From NCBI RefSeq assembly GCF_031877795.1, contig NC_133939.1:8103698-8167697 (forward strand): a stretch of DNA of 64,000 nt, given 5' to 3'. This DNA is from Strix aluco (lineage: Eukaryota > Chordata > Aves > Strigiformes > Strigidae). Positions 21,791 to 34,800 of this stretch are shown piece after piece. The notes beneath the pieces are model-generated. The model searched no databases. It was not told the DNA's origin and saw only the letters and a list, made by a program, of their open reading frames with translations. The translations under genes were made by a program, and so were the position numbers. Every line of letters begins with the position of its first letter. The first letter of the stretch is position 1.

Positions 21791-24700
21791 AGCCTAACAT
21801 GCTTGTCAGTTACTTCTTATCAATGCTCACAGGCATCTAGATAAACTGAATGACAACACACTCCCATCATGAAGAGAGGTAGCTCACTGCTCGGGAGGAC
21901 CCCCAGCTGCCCCTACCACTACCCTAGCAGCCGGCTGCCACTTTCCTGAGCAATGAGGATGATGACAACCAAAGCAACTGTTTTCATATTCATGTTGAGT
22001 TAGAACCTTGCAGTATATCTTCTAAGCAGAAAATGCCAAAGAATAAGAGGAAAATGATCTCAGTTGCATTTTTATAGCTCAGGGCAGCTCCATTAGTCTT
22101 ACTGACATGACTTTGGGCTTGCACTGTTACGACTGAGACTAGAAGCTCACCTGTAGTTTAATGCTTCCTGTTGCTCAGCATTTTTTCCATTTTTAAGTAT
22201 GCCTGTTCTTATTTGTTTGTTATCCTGCTGTCCTTGATCCCACAGATCATAAAGTAACTTACATTGTAATTTAATTTAGAGCATTGGTAGACAGAAAATT
22301 TAGGAATTTTGGGCTTGGCTACCTCCTTCAGCAATAACACACTGGTTAGAAGAGGCAGGGATGTTGACCAAATTAAGCAGAGTTAAAACTGTATGAAGGA
22401 CAAGTAAAAAGCATTTGAGGTATTTCTTCTTCTCCCAAGCCTCTCCCATAGGTTTCTCCATCGTTTCTGGCCACCAATTTTTTCCTAGAAACAGACAGAC
22501 TGAGGTGTGGAAAAGCTATTACCTCCCCACAGACAGGGTACAGCCAACCACCCCCTGAGGTCCCTGACTTACACCTTGCTCACAGTGCCTCTGCCAGTTC
22601 TAAGAGAACACTAACTATCAGAGCAGGGTAACAACTTTCATTCTAGATTTCTGGGAGAAATTATAATTTGCAAAGGCAACATTTTCTACTTAAAAGTTCT
22701 CTGTTGGATCTTATTGCTTCCATGCCTCTGAATATTCACTTTCCAGGTCAAATCAGGTGTGGTCTGATCCATTCTCATTGCTCAGGTGGATAGCTGTAAC
22801 AAGTTTTTTCATGGGCTTTATATCCAAATCATGACACTGGGTATCTAGTGACACTACTGAGATTTCTGTTTGCACCAAGAGAATATTAAAGACATAGAAA
22901 TAAAAGGAAAAAAATATCTGCAAATATGCAATCTAAAGCCATCACAGGTTTTCCAGAATAAAGGTAATGAATCATCTGAGGAAAAAAAAAAACCAAAACC
23001 CAGGATTTGTTTGGAAATTATTCACCCCTAAGAACAGAGGACTCATTCCTAGCACATACAGTCCTTAGTTAAAAATCATTAGTTTATTCTGAAAGAATGA
23101 GAATGGGGGCTAGAGAGATGTTATGGAGCACTTTTCCCACTTGTGTTTGGTTTTGCATTTGGATAGTTAAAGGGAAAGCATTTAAACCAGCACTGAAAGC
23201 ATAGTGGGTCATGGGAGGTGGTGAAGCTTCTCTGCCAGGGAACTTCACCCTTTGGGCCAACCAACCCATCTCATTTGCTGAGACCTGTCTTGCAGACATT
23301 CATGCCTGTATCGTATTCACATAAATGACTTTCCTATTCCTACTCACTTATTTGCAGGTTTCACTAAAAGACTGGGCATGTGTTTGTTTCAGCAGCTTTG
23401 AAGCCAACACTTAAACAAGCCAAATGTCCTATTTCCTGCAGGCTCACCTGGGAAAGCAGTAAAGCTCAAACTTAAGTATCCACTAACTGCACATCTGTCC
23501 TTTGCTTTTCAAATTTCTTCTAGTACAGCTATTATCTTCTGTTTCAGGCTCAGGAAGTATCTGTTTGGATTGGGAAGGAAAAAGCTTTATAAGAAAACAC
23601 CACTCATGGTATTTGCATATAACCATGGAAATCCCAACCAAAGCATTCATCTCCCAAAAAGAAAGAATCAGCACAGGTACCTGGCATGCAGTATCTCCTA
23701 CAGATTTCACTATTGCCTTTTATGTTTTATGAAAGATGTCCACATACAATGAATGGAACAAAATATTTACCGTGAGCAATACCACATCTGTGGTCAATGA
23801 TAATGAGAGAAACCTCAGAAAAGCAAGTCCCAAGAGAAATGTGTAGGTTTTATAGAAATTTTCATATGTATATGCTCCTCTCAAAGTGTTTTTAGCATTT
23901 CTATTGCCACTAGAGAGGGTTAAAATTGTCCTTTGTTTTCTCTGCTGAAAGACAGCACCATGAGCTAAAGATGAATTTGTAGCACTCTAGATGCTAGAGA
24001 GAACCCTCTGAGAAAACTCGCATAGACAAGAACTGTGAAATAGTTAATTTTGCTGTAAAGTGGAGTACTACAAATAGGCACATAAAGAAATCGCATCCCA
24101 GCTCTTTTCACAGTTATTTATTTCCCCACACAGCAAAGCTGTTTGTGTGCTCTTTTCATCTGCTGCATTTACTGGTAGTATGAGATGGAAGTCTCATATA
24201 CAAGTAAAAATGTCCTAAGTGACACAATCAAGACACAGAGCACTCCCATTGCTGACCTTGATGCGACAGAGTCCTGGACGTGTCCAGTTTTGGTGGGAGG
24301 ATACTCTGACTCTCAAACTTGACCTGTGCAGTTGCTCCTAGATTTGCAACTGCAAAGCTACAATTCTATCAAGTGCTGCAGCCCACCTTGCTCAGGCCTG
24401 TCCTCATCCTTCCTTCCCTTTCACATGCCTCTGTCTTCAGCTTTTTGGAGACACTGTATTCCCCAGAAAAGCTGAGAGTTTTCCCTCTATCAGGTTTCTT
24501 GCTCACTGAGAAACTTCTACCATAGCAACAAACTCTAATGAATCAGTGTCTTTAGCTACTGTAAAAGGCAAGGGACACCTACAACCTCCTTATCTCATTA
24601 ATTCATTTTATTCTGATTTTTATACACTGTCACTCCATAAGAATGACATTTACCACATCACCTAATGTAATAAAAAAGTTGCTGTGGGATACTGATACAA

Positions 24701-26424
24701 CCAAAAATCTATGAGGACTAGAAATACTTCCCAGGAAGAAAAGCTGAATCAGTGCCATTTGCAGACACCAAAGGATGTGAAACCTAACGTCTGCTGTATG
24801 CTACAGATTCCTATTAATCCTCTCTATTCCAAGACAAAAAAGGCATTAAACTTGGATTTATTTGAGACCAAGTATCAGCAGTTTAGAGTTATAAACACTG
24901 TCAGGCAATTGTTAATCCAAACCAAAGCATTACAAACCCAGGAAATCCAGTTCAGATTATACTTCAGAGTACACCAACACAATCCTGACCATTCCCTGTT
25001 AAGCATTAACTTTGTGACTACAAGTAAAGCCACCTTCTAGAGACCATAATCTAACCTGGTCCCCCTCAGACAGTCATAGTGTCTGAGACAATGAAGGACA
25101 CTGTTTGAAATAGCTTTACTCAGTTTAAAGAGGAGCTTAGGAAAGCACGAGAAGTTGCAGACAGCAGAGACTAGTCTGACTTCATTCATGCTAATAGGAA
25201 GTGCAGTGACTCGAAAACTTTGGAGCTGGAAGGGAGCAGAAATAAAGGAATGGGACTTTTGACAGACCAAGGTTGGCATGGTTGTAAAAACCCTGCAGAT
25301 AGATTTGTTTCCCTCATGCACAGTAAAATAACTTGATATTAATATGTTTGTGTAGACCATTTTATATGAGTCGTGAGAAGGTAAAAGAAAGCCTGAGCTA
25401 TAAAATGTTCTTCATCTCACTCTGAGCTCAGGCTTTTGGTGCCACTCCTGCCTGCAGCTGCGCAGAGACCTGTTGGGACCTTGGGGCAGGACTCTGCTGT
25501 GCAATGAGGGGTGTGTGCTCCCGTTTGAGATGCCCTGGGGTATCCCACCCGGCCTCCAATGCTGAATTGAACAGGGATGGGCTATTCCAGGACCTTCTCA
25601 CCTCTACCTGTCTCTCACTGCAAAAATCATATGAAAGGAGCCAGATCACACTTCATTCAAACCCACAGCGTGACACTCCTTGCCTTATGATTCCTCAGAA
25701 GAAACACACTTAGGCTATCAGGAGTGGGAGGAGGTAAAGCGATGGGCTGGACATATTTGCATTTGTAACCAACTCCATGATATAATACCAAGACAAAATT
25801 TAAGCCTACACTCAGTAGCAATAGTGAGACCTTTAATGCCCCCCCGCCTTTGCAAAATACAGAGGCAAAAATAACATGTCCCTTGTTTTGGAACAACAGG
25901 GCAGAAATCAAGCAGTATTACTGAGTCTTATTCTAGATATTGTTTCTGCACATAATCACACCATTCACATTGTTATTACACTTCATGCCATTATGGGTTA
26001 TTTCTCTCTGAAATTAGCCTGTGTCACTTGCCTTGGGATGCCCACATACACCTATCACAAAACATCTTTAAGAGACATCCCAAATCTCTCTCCTACTTTT
26101 TGGGAATAAAAATCTGATCCTGTGTGTAAATTTACCCATTCTAATATTTAGTCTATCAGGTTGTCTAACCTGCACAACAGAGCAGTCAGACTGCCATACC
26201 AAAAACTCCCCTGTTTGCATCAGATTATGTGTTTGTTTTTCCAGAACTCCACTGCATACCTCCAAGAATCTTGTTTTCAACATTCTTCCTAGTCACATTA
26301 GGGTTACAATCCAGCTCCCACCTCATGTTTACATGTCCTTTAAACACAGATGTAAACAGGACCACATAGATTACAATCTCTCTTACCAACATTTTGGCAA
26401 AACTGTTCAGGGTACAAATTATTT

Positions 26425-26451
26425 GGGGGTGGGGGGGGGGGGGGTGGGGGG
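26425..26451. repeat. G-rich homopolymer tract
   Basis: A 27-base run consisting almost only of G with two interrupting T residues. It is capable of forming a G-quadruplex, and such tracts are prone to sequencing and assembly length errors. Confidence 0.85.
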
Positions 26452-27442
26452 AAATACAAAATGTTAAAGCATCAAAGCTTGAAGGTCATCCTGGCAGGGA
26501 GACAAGAGGAAGGGAGCACTTTGCTGGTCAGTTTGAGGACACCTAGAAAAGTCTTGTTACATTTTGAGTATTAATGAAGACAGTGCAAAGTACCATTAGG
26601 CAAGTTTCCCAAATCCAACGAGATGAAGAGGCAGCACCACAAGCCTATGGCAGGTGACAAAGCAGCCGTGGAGCAGAGTTCTGTTGCAGTTGGCCCACTG
26701 GAGCAAAGGGACAGCAGATCAGGCACCTGTGGCTCAGCCTCCAGGGAAGAAGTAGAGTTTCAAACATGGCTGGAAACAGCACATGCAAATTTCAATTCTT
26801 TTAACAGCTACATTTTCCCCTTGGAGGACTCTGGGGAAGTATACCTGTCAGAAAAGTAGTTCACCGATATAACTTACATTTTCTGTATTACTGCACTCCA
26901 CTCTCCATTACAACCATGTTCGCTCAGCTTCTGCTGCATACTTAATCCACCTGAAGTTAGAAACCTTTTTCTACATCACAAGCAGTTGCTGTGGAAATGA
27001 GCCCAGTATCCCAGAGGATTAGAGTCTGGAGGGTCTGATTTAATTGCGCTCCCTGGACAGACTCAGACTCCAATGGTCAATGTCCAAATGAGGAATAAGT
27101 AATAGGGATGGATCAACTCTTGAGAAACAAAAGGTCCCGTTTTCATGCAAATAGCATTCACTAGGAAGAACAATGAAGGAGAAATAAAGAAAAGTCAGAG
27201 ACAAAGCAACAGAATCCTTCTGGGCTGAAGGTTTTTCAAGAGGCGTCAGCTGCTCTTTAAACTGTAAACAGAATTTCAGAGCTTTTTTAGATTTGCTTTT
27301 GCATCCCTAGGTGGAAGTTGGTAGATGCAACCAAAAGCAAGTGTCTGATTTGCTTTAACTTTCTTTTTATCACTTAGCTCCTATTCACAACCTTAGATGG
27401 GAACAATTTTCAACATCTGTTACCAAGCTTTTAAAGGAGAAA

Positions 27443-27495
27443 CTTCAAGAAAGAAAGAAAGAATAAAAAAAAAAAAAAAAAGAAGGAAAGAAAAA
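27443..27495. repeat. GAAA microsatellite with a poly(A) run
   Basis: Several GAAA units pass into about 17 consecutive A and then a purine-only stretch. It is simple sequence, with no retrocopied gene recognised just upstream on the plus strand. Confidence 0.8.
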
Positions 27496-27905
27496 TGCAG
27501 TAAAAGGAAGAGTGGTGGCAAAAACAGCAACTCTCCTCAGCAGGTGTCGGCTGTGAAAAGCTCCTTTGGAAGATCTTGGCAACAGCATTCCTGACCCAAG
27601 GCGAGCTAGTGCTGGCAAAGGCTGGCAGTGGGCGATGGGCTGAGGGAGCATATCTCCGAGCAGGCACAGTGAGCTAACAAGCAGTGGGGCAGCAGTCGGT
27701 AATGCCTGCAGCAGAAGGTGGAGAGCATTTAAGACCTTGTGCAAAGCACAGCTACATCCATGGGGAAAACTCCAGCCTTAAGCTGCCACAGAGGGAAAAT
27801 ACCAAGAAAAGGCATATACAGTGACAGCTCTTCATGTATTTTGCATGTATTTCTCTCAACAGCTTTGCAATTTTTTTCATGTTAAGCCTTGGTGACATGA
27901 CAGCT

Positions 27906-27940
27906 TTTTTCCTCCCTTTTTTTTTTTTTTCTTTTTTCCT
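27906..27940. repeat. T-rich pyrimidine tract
   Basis: A T/C-only stretch with two long T runs, roughly the reverse complement of the A-rich tract about 410 bases to the left. It is low-complexity sequence. Confidence 0.75.
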
Positions 27941-28609
27941 TGCAAACGACACCATTGACATCAGAGCACAGCAAGGGCAAGTCACATTCAACACCCACAC
28001 TGGGAAGGGCTCGATGCCGCCCAGCATTTGACTCCGACCATACCAGCTACTTCTTTTACATTTTTAAAAATGACAAAGCAATGACAAATTACAAAGAAAT
28101 GCCGACCCTGGTGGTGTCGCACATCCCCCATGAGCAGGCTGCAGCGCCAGCCCTTTCTCCTCCTGCTGCCCTCTAAATCAGCTGGTTTGCTTTGTTTAAA
28201 AAAAATAAAACAAAACAACCCCAACCGCCCTCGAATACTTTCCTAACTACACCATGACATATGGGATTTCGTCTCCACAAGATCCTGTTTTTGCATTGGC
28301 CCCTGACAAGAGACCAAGGGACCAGGAAGGCAAGCCCAGCTGTGGGCAGACTGCGCCTTGAGGGTTTCTTTTAAACACTGACAGCAAAGGATTCAACTTC
28401 TTTCTCCTCAAAGCCATTTGCCAAATTCAAAACCAGTTTCAGACAGAAAAGCAGTAATACTTTTAAAAGTTTCCTGTACCCAGGGAGGATTTTGCATAGA
28501 AATGCTCACAGCCCCAGTGACAAAATGCTGCCCATGGGGCCACGTTTCTGTGAGGAAACAATGTGTTTTTCAACATTAAACTGCTTGTTTAAGCTTCCCC
28601 CACTTCGAA

Positions 28610-28720
28610 TATAAAACCGTGTGAGGAGGATTGAGGCGTGAGGTGTGCAGACCCGAGACGGCAGCTCCTGCCTTCCCTCAGCACTGCCGCCATAAGCTGC
28701 CGCCGCAGCACATCCCTCGG
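28610..28720 (+). promoter_or_regulatory. candidate orphan promoter (TATA box plus GC-rich downstream)
   Basis: TATAAAA at 28610-28616 is followed within about 30-100 bases by a sharp change to GC-rich, CpG-containing sequence (GACCCGAGACGGCAG, then GCCGCC repeats to about 28710). No annotated gene start is nearby and no long open frame follows, so any transcript would be noncoding or have a spliced start. This is an inference from base composition and one motif. Confidence 0.25.
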
Positions 28721-28759
28721 CCAGCTGAGGCGAGTCACAGCCAGCACAGCCAGGAAACC

Positions 28760-28815
28760 TGTTGAATCATGGGGGTCATTCGATGAGCTAATGACATGCT
28801 AATTTATGCAAGCAG
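28760..28815. promoter_or_regulatory. candidate enhancer-like block (octamer/homeodomain-like sites)
   Basis: A compact cluster contains TGAATCA (AP-1/NF-E2-like), ATGAGCTAATGACATGC and ATGCTAATTTATGCAA, which includes POU octamer-like and TAAT homeodomain cores. It directly follows the GC-rich block above. Conservation in other birds is not known to me. Confidence 0.2.
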
Positions 28816-31800
28816 CCCCATATGCTGTGGCACAGGTGCCAAGCAGCCCTCAGCCCCACTTGCTGTCTGGGACTGGAGCCATGATGGCGGTGGCTGCTGA
28901 CCCCTCAGAGGCAGGTGTTGAACACAGAGAGCCTTCTTTACTCAGAAAATCCACTTTTTGGCCAAACTGGTGGCCACAAGCAGTGGCCACCCTGCCCCAT
29001 TACAGCTGCAGGGGGCTAAGGTTACACTGCCCACAGGTTTCACAGCAAACAAACTGAACGCATTGAGAGGTGCAAATATTAGAAGGCATTAATCGATTTT
29101 ACAGCTTCCGCAAACAGCCCCACCTGGAGCTGCCCTTCCAACAGTCATAACTTAAAAATAGTTGAGCACTTGCTGCTAATGAAAAATTTGGGGAAAGAAG
29201 TGAACTGAAAATGTAAAGACCCACCAAGTCCATAGAGGCAAGCACAAAGCACTGCTCTGGCATAGAGGCGGGCGTTTCAGAAACAGCCACGCTGGATGAA
29301 TTCAGATTGTCAAGGAGATTAATACCAAATATTTACCTTTTAGTGCAATTAAACAACTTCATCAAAAGTACTGAATGAAAGCAAAGTGCATTTCCTTTGC
29401 AAACCTCATTACAGAATTGACATGCCTTCCTCTCCCCACTTAACATTTCAACCAATTCGATATTTGGTACTCACTGTTATAAAGGCCACTAGGTCTGACT
29501 TCGTTTGTTGTTTGCTCATGGATTTCATGGCCTAACACTAAAATACTGGGGTGGGGAGAAAGTATTTATATCCATGACATCTTAATTGAATCTTTTTTAA
29601 AAGCTGTTACAAAGCTCAGAGAGAGATGGTCTAAAAGCTTATCACAAACCTGCCTCGTGTTTCAGAGGGGCCCAAGCCTACATTGCAACTGTTGGTACTT
29701 TTGTAGCACTCACGTTCATTGGAGAAGTGGATGAGTATCAGTTTTAAAGGCCTCCCGTCTTTTCAAAAACCATAAAATGTTTCTCAAAGCAATTTTACCA
29801 GGCAATTTTTTTTTCCACTGCTCTGCAACCCAGCCTACTGCTGCCAGGTGAGGAGCACCTCCTGGCAGTGCAGGGGACAACTGTATTGAGAGAAGTGACC
29901 AAAATAGGGCAGGAGACAGAATATGCTTAATTGGCCCTTATTTCCTTCTCAGGTCCTGGGCCCAAGCAGAGGCAAGACTGACAGCTGTGACCCCTCGAAC
30001 ATGCAGCTGTCTCCAAAATATAACTAAGCACCTGATAAGCACCTTGGGGTGTCTCTGTGGCTGGCAGGCCAGGGAGGGAGCACACAGCAGGCCAAGGCAC
30101 AGGGACTTTGGATGAGCTCAGCGCCCATTCCCAACAGGTCGTCATCTGGCATGAGAGAGGCAAACACCACAGTCTGCCCCAAAATGGCTGCCATTTCACT
30201 GTAACCGTCCAAGCCCCAGGGGCTAACTGCATTTGCCCTGACCCAGAAACCTGAGTTAGGGGACAGTTTAAGCAATGACCTTGCCCGCAAAGGAAAACAC
30301 ATTTAAACAGAGTTACTGCCAGTGGTGGAGTGGGAAACCTCCCGTTCGCTGTTCCCAGCCACATTCATTGCCCCAGGGAGGAGCAGGTGATCCCTCCTGT
30401 TCCACGTCTGCCTCATTTACACTGCAGGGACCTGTGCACAAACAGGTGCTGCATGTGGTGCCGTGGGATTTTTCCAGCATTGCTCAATAACTGGGTGTGC
30501 TGTTAGTTTTTAAGGAGGAGGCTGCGTTAGCACCTCAGACCCCAGCGGGCAGCCTCGAAGGCAGCATGCTGCAACCCCTTTGCTGTATGGGGACGTTAGC
30601 CTGCCAGCAAGCTGCATGCTTACCGTGCTGCATCCGAAGGGGTATTTGAAATACGTATTAAAAGCTCCTTATAATGCAGGGAGTCTTCAACAGCACGGGG
30701 GAAGGCCCAGGATGGGAAGCGCTTTCTGAAGTTTCGAGCCCATACACCGAACACCCTACTCCCTTCCCCCACAGCTAGTCTGACAGCCCCAGCTTTCTCT
30801 GAGATCTTGCTAAGATCATTGCAAAATCAATCAGCTGCACAACCTGTGACACGAGCGAGCCAGCAGCGTGGGGCTGCCAACCCACACAGACTCGCCTGCT
30901 TCACCCACCAGGAGCTGGGGCTGCAGGTGGCCACGCAAAGCCAGTCACAGCTAATTTTAAAGCCAGCCTGTAGATTAGATGTAGGCACCTGTGCATGGTT
31001 TACTCCATCCTGGGCATTTTTTTTTTTTTTTGGACATTTTTGTGGTGACCTCCAGTGCTTATTCTCAGCTTATATAACAACACATTGTTGTGACTGCTCC
31101 CAAATATTCAACCTACAAAATGATGTTCATGTGAGGACCAAATTGAACTCAGCCAAGTCATATAAAATGCTGCCTAAAGTTGCTACTTTCAGTACTCAAA
31201 ACCGAAACAACAGCTGTGTCAGGTCCAAACCTTTCTCTAAAGGGTAATCCTATTGGTCAGTATTTTCCAATACTCCCTCACAGAGACCATTAACATGGTG
31301 CTGATGGTATAATTACCACAAAGGCCACTATACATTCAAAAACACTGAGCTGTAATTTTCCTTCATTTTGCAAATCCAGCTTGCCAAATTTCTTAATGAT
31401 GTGCATTGCTAAATCACTGCACACTTGCCCACAGGCACTTCCCCATCCTCCTTGGCACTGTCAGACCCAGTCACACTGCGGGAGGAGGTACCTGGGGGCC
31501 AGCAATAGGCTGCACCTCCCCAAAACCTCTGCAGACTTTGCAGAGGGCAGCGCTCTAACAAGGCTGCTGACAGAGGGGCATTTTCAGAAGGCAGCCCCAT
31601 GTATCCACAGTGACAAATCAAGTCAGCTTGTAGCTTCTTTGAGTTTCAACATGCAACAATTTCTGGAGAACGGCCCATGAGGATTGACTGTGGTTCTAGC
31701 AGTGACAACCACAAAATCACCACCTGAAAAGAGCAAGAAATGAGTTAGGGCCTGATCCAAATCTTTACTATTACTTTACTGAGAACAAGTTGCTCCGTGA

Positions 31801-34800
31801 ATAACAAATGGGGGAAGAGTGTGACATCCTAGAGAAATCTCTTTAAAAGATGACAAATTTTGAGAGGTTGTCTTCAACATTAACTTGTCTTCTTTTTTGA
31901 AACTTCTTTCCCTGTTCAGAATATGAGAATATTTCAATCTTTGCATAACATGATATCAATTAAATTCAAATACATATCTAAAAATTCAAGTATGAAACTA
32001 CACGCTTGGCCTTTTCACATTAATTAATCCAAATGAACAGAATAACGTACTGGCTTCCACTGGAGAACATATTTGTGCTAGCGAGAACAGTTAATTAGAG
32101 CTGGCACGAACACCTTCCACATTCACTATGAATAATAAAATTCCCAGAGCAAATATTCTCAGCAAACTTAAGGAAACAGCTGATTCTTGATTCTTCAACC
32201 CACCCATTTCTTTTAAGATTTTAGCAAGAGTGAAGGAGTTAAAGTACTGGTAATCGTCCAGCAGTCCCTGCATCATGTGCTCTTCCTGCTTGACTAACGC
32301 ACCCAGCTCCAGCCCATCCTCTGACGTGACCTGCCTACAGAAGAGGCATCTAAGTCTATATAATCAGTCCCAGTGGCAACGCTGCCTTGCATGTTATATC
32401 GTCTCTGCAGTATCCTCCCCTTGCCTCCAGCAGGCCATTAGTCGCAGCCCAGTGATGGATAGGCAAGGGCAGGGGCTAAGGCTCTGGGCTGTGCTGCACC
32501 GCTCCCGTCTGCAGGTGTTTTGTAAGAAGATGTCTCTTGGGGACCATCCCTTGTGATGGGGCATGCAGCATGTGCCACCTTGCTGGGAGAGCTCGGCCCC
32601 ACAAGACCCAGCTGGGAGCTGTGAGGACCCTGTGGAAAAGGGATTATATGAAAGGAGACTATGGGGATGGGAAAGGTCACTTAGTGAAGTCACTTAGCTG
32701 AAGCTGTTGGGGAGGCAGCTCCAACCTAAATGAAGAGATTTTCCTTTAATACAACAGAGGCTGAAAGCAGCAGCCACAAGTCAGCACGCAGGGACACCCA
32801 ACTGGTATTTCTGCTCAGCACTTACCTCCTTACCTGCAGACACAGCAAGTCAGAGCCAGCTGCATTTCAGAGTAAGCAGGTCTAGTCCTCACGCAGAGAA
32901 GCAGAAGCATCCAATGTACAAGGGGTTGTGTACACAGCAGTCAGGAAAAGCAACAACCAGTATCACCCTGTCCTAAGGTCAGTCTTGTTTTAAAAAATAC
33001 CAGTCATTAAAAAGATCTGACACACAAGGGTATTCATATTGTCTAACTTAGGAGACTAAGGTATGCAGAAACTCCTAAACTGAGGACTCAAAATCATCCT
33101 CAAGAGATGCCCTTACTCTCTAGGAAGCAAAGGCTCCTAATTTTAGTACGACAAGTGGGATGGTCCAAATGTCACTTCAAGCTCCAGTTCCCTTTTCGGT
33201 CTCATTGAGCCCTGGTGGCAAGTAAGGCTGGCTACTGGATAAAAAATAAGGGACTTTTCCTGTTGCAGTATGACGCAGATTAAGAAATAAAAATAAATTT
33301 TAAAAAAAGATTCAGATCGAACCAAAATTAGGTTCTTTATCTCAGGTTTTTCCAGCACACACACACAAAAAAAAAAAAGTCATATTTTGTTGACATTCTG
33401 GTCAACGTGTTTCTTTTAACACAAAATTAAGTGTTTCTTTTGTTCCTATGTTACTTGACCATTTTAATTCAGTATTTTTAGATAAAAATTGTTTCAAAGC
33501 AAGAAACAGTAACTCGGTTACTAAAACAATAAAAAAAATGCTTCAGCTTCACATCAGGAAGTTTAGCTACTCCCACCCACCTTTTTGTGCTATTCTTTTA
33601 TTTTTCTGCCGCTGACAATATTTGCTAAAACTCAGCCCATATTTGTTAGCGACTCTCTCCCCTCAAACTCTGCTTTCCGTTCTCCCTGCAATGGAGCTGC
33701 AGCACCTCATTGATTTCACTGGGACATGAGTGCTCCCATCAAGAATTGTACTTACCAAAATGGAAAGAAATGAGCATCTACCTGAGACCTGGGACACTAA
33801 CCTGGGAAACTATTTTTGTTAGATTATATAGCTGCCCAAACATGCCCTTTTTTCTCTGGAAAGCTGTGACAGCATCCACAATACTTACTTTCATAATGTC
33901 CTGGCCGGAATTCTGAATAGCAGCAGCAAAATGCTCGGGAACAACTTGTACATCCTAAGGCACATACTTACGTATGTGTAAGAGTGATAACAGGCTTTCA
34001 TTAGCTTGGCATCAGCATAGCAGACAGCTGTTCATGTCGAGCTAAATGGGCTGTAGACAATTCCTAGTAAGGACAACTGAAAGTCCTATAAACCATAATA
34101 AAATGGGGACTGCTCAGTTTTCAGATACGTGCATCAGGGAGCCATTCCACAAGGTAACACTTGAGAGATATCTTCATTCTTCACAGCATAAGAGTGGCCC
34201 AACAATCCCTCTTCATTCCCAGAACCAAAAGGTGATGTGTGGAGAGCAGCTTCCTGCTGCCCATACCAAGCCAGCATGGGCAGCACGGCCCTTCAGGCAC
34301 TCCAGCACACCCTGAGGACCAGGCGCTCCACGTCCATGCTGGCAGCGGGCGGTCAGCCCCTGGCAGAGCTGCTGCCTGAGAGCACAGAGCTTCCTGTGCC
34401 TCGTGGCGTCACCAGACTGGCGGTGAGCAAGCGCACCCGCTGCCTGTGCTTCGCTGCCCCTTCCCGAGGGACCTAGCAAGCCCTCCTGCCACCTGCCCCA
34501 GAAGCACACGTGACACATCAACAAGATGCAGCCATTCCCCCCACCAAAACCAGGCTCCTCATCATGCTGGTGAAAATACAGGTCCTTCAGCCTCCTTGCT
34601 GAGTCTACATGGTCCATCGCAGCCAAAACTCTCCTCGTCCCAAGGCTGCAGAAATCCCAGCGGACTGCACTTCATGGGATGGGAGTGGACTGTAAATGTA
34701 GCTGTAGAAGACTTCTAACAAATAAAGAGCTCATATACGAGTTCCTCGCAACTGCTAACAGGTTTCCAATACATTTTAAAAATCCACCAGAGCCTGGAAG

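Larger units (their letters stand above)
21791..28599. other. intergenic region between GPR55 and ITM2C, left part
   Basis: Mostly AT-rich noncoding sequence. It includes a long G tract (26425-26451), a GAAA/poly(A) tract (27443-27495) and a T-rich tract (27906-27940). No exon, RNA gene or known repeat protein is recognisable, and the open frames are short and without family resemblance. Confidence 0.5.
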
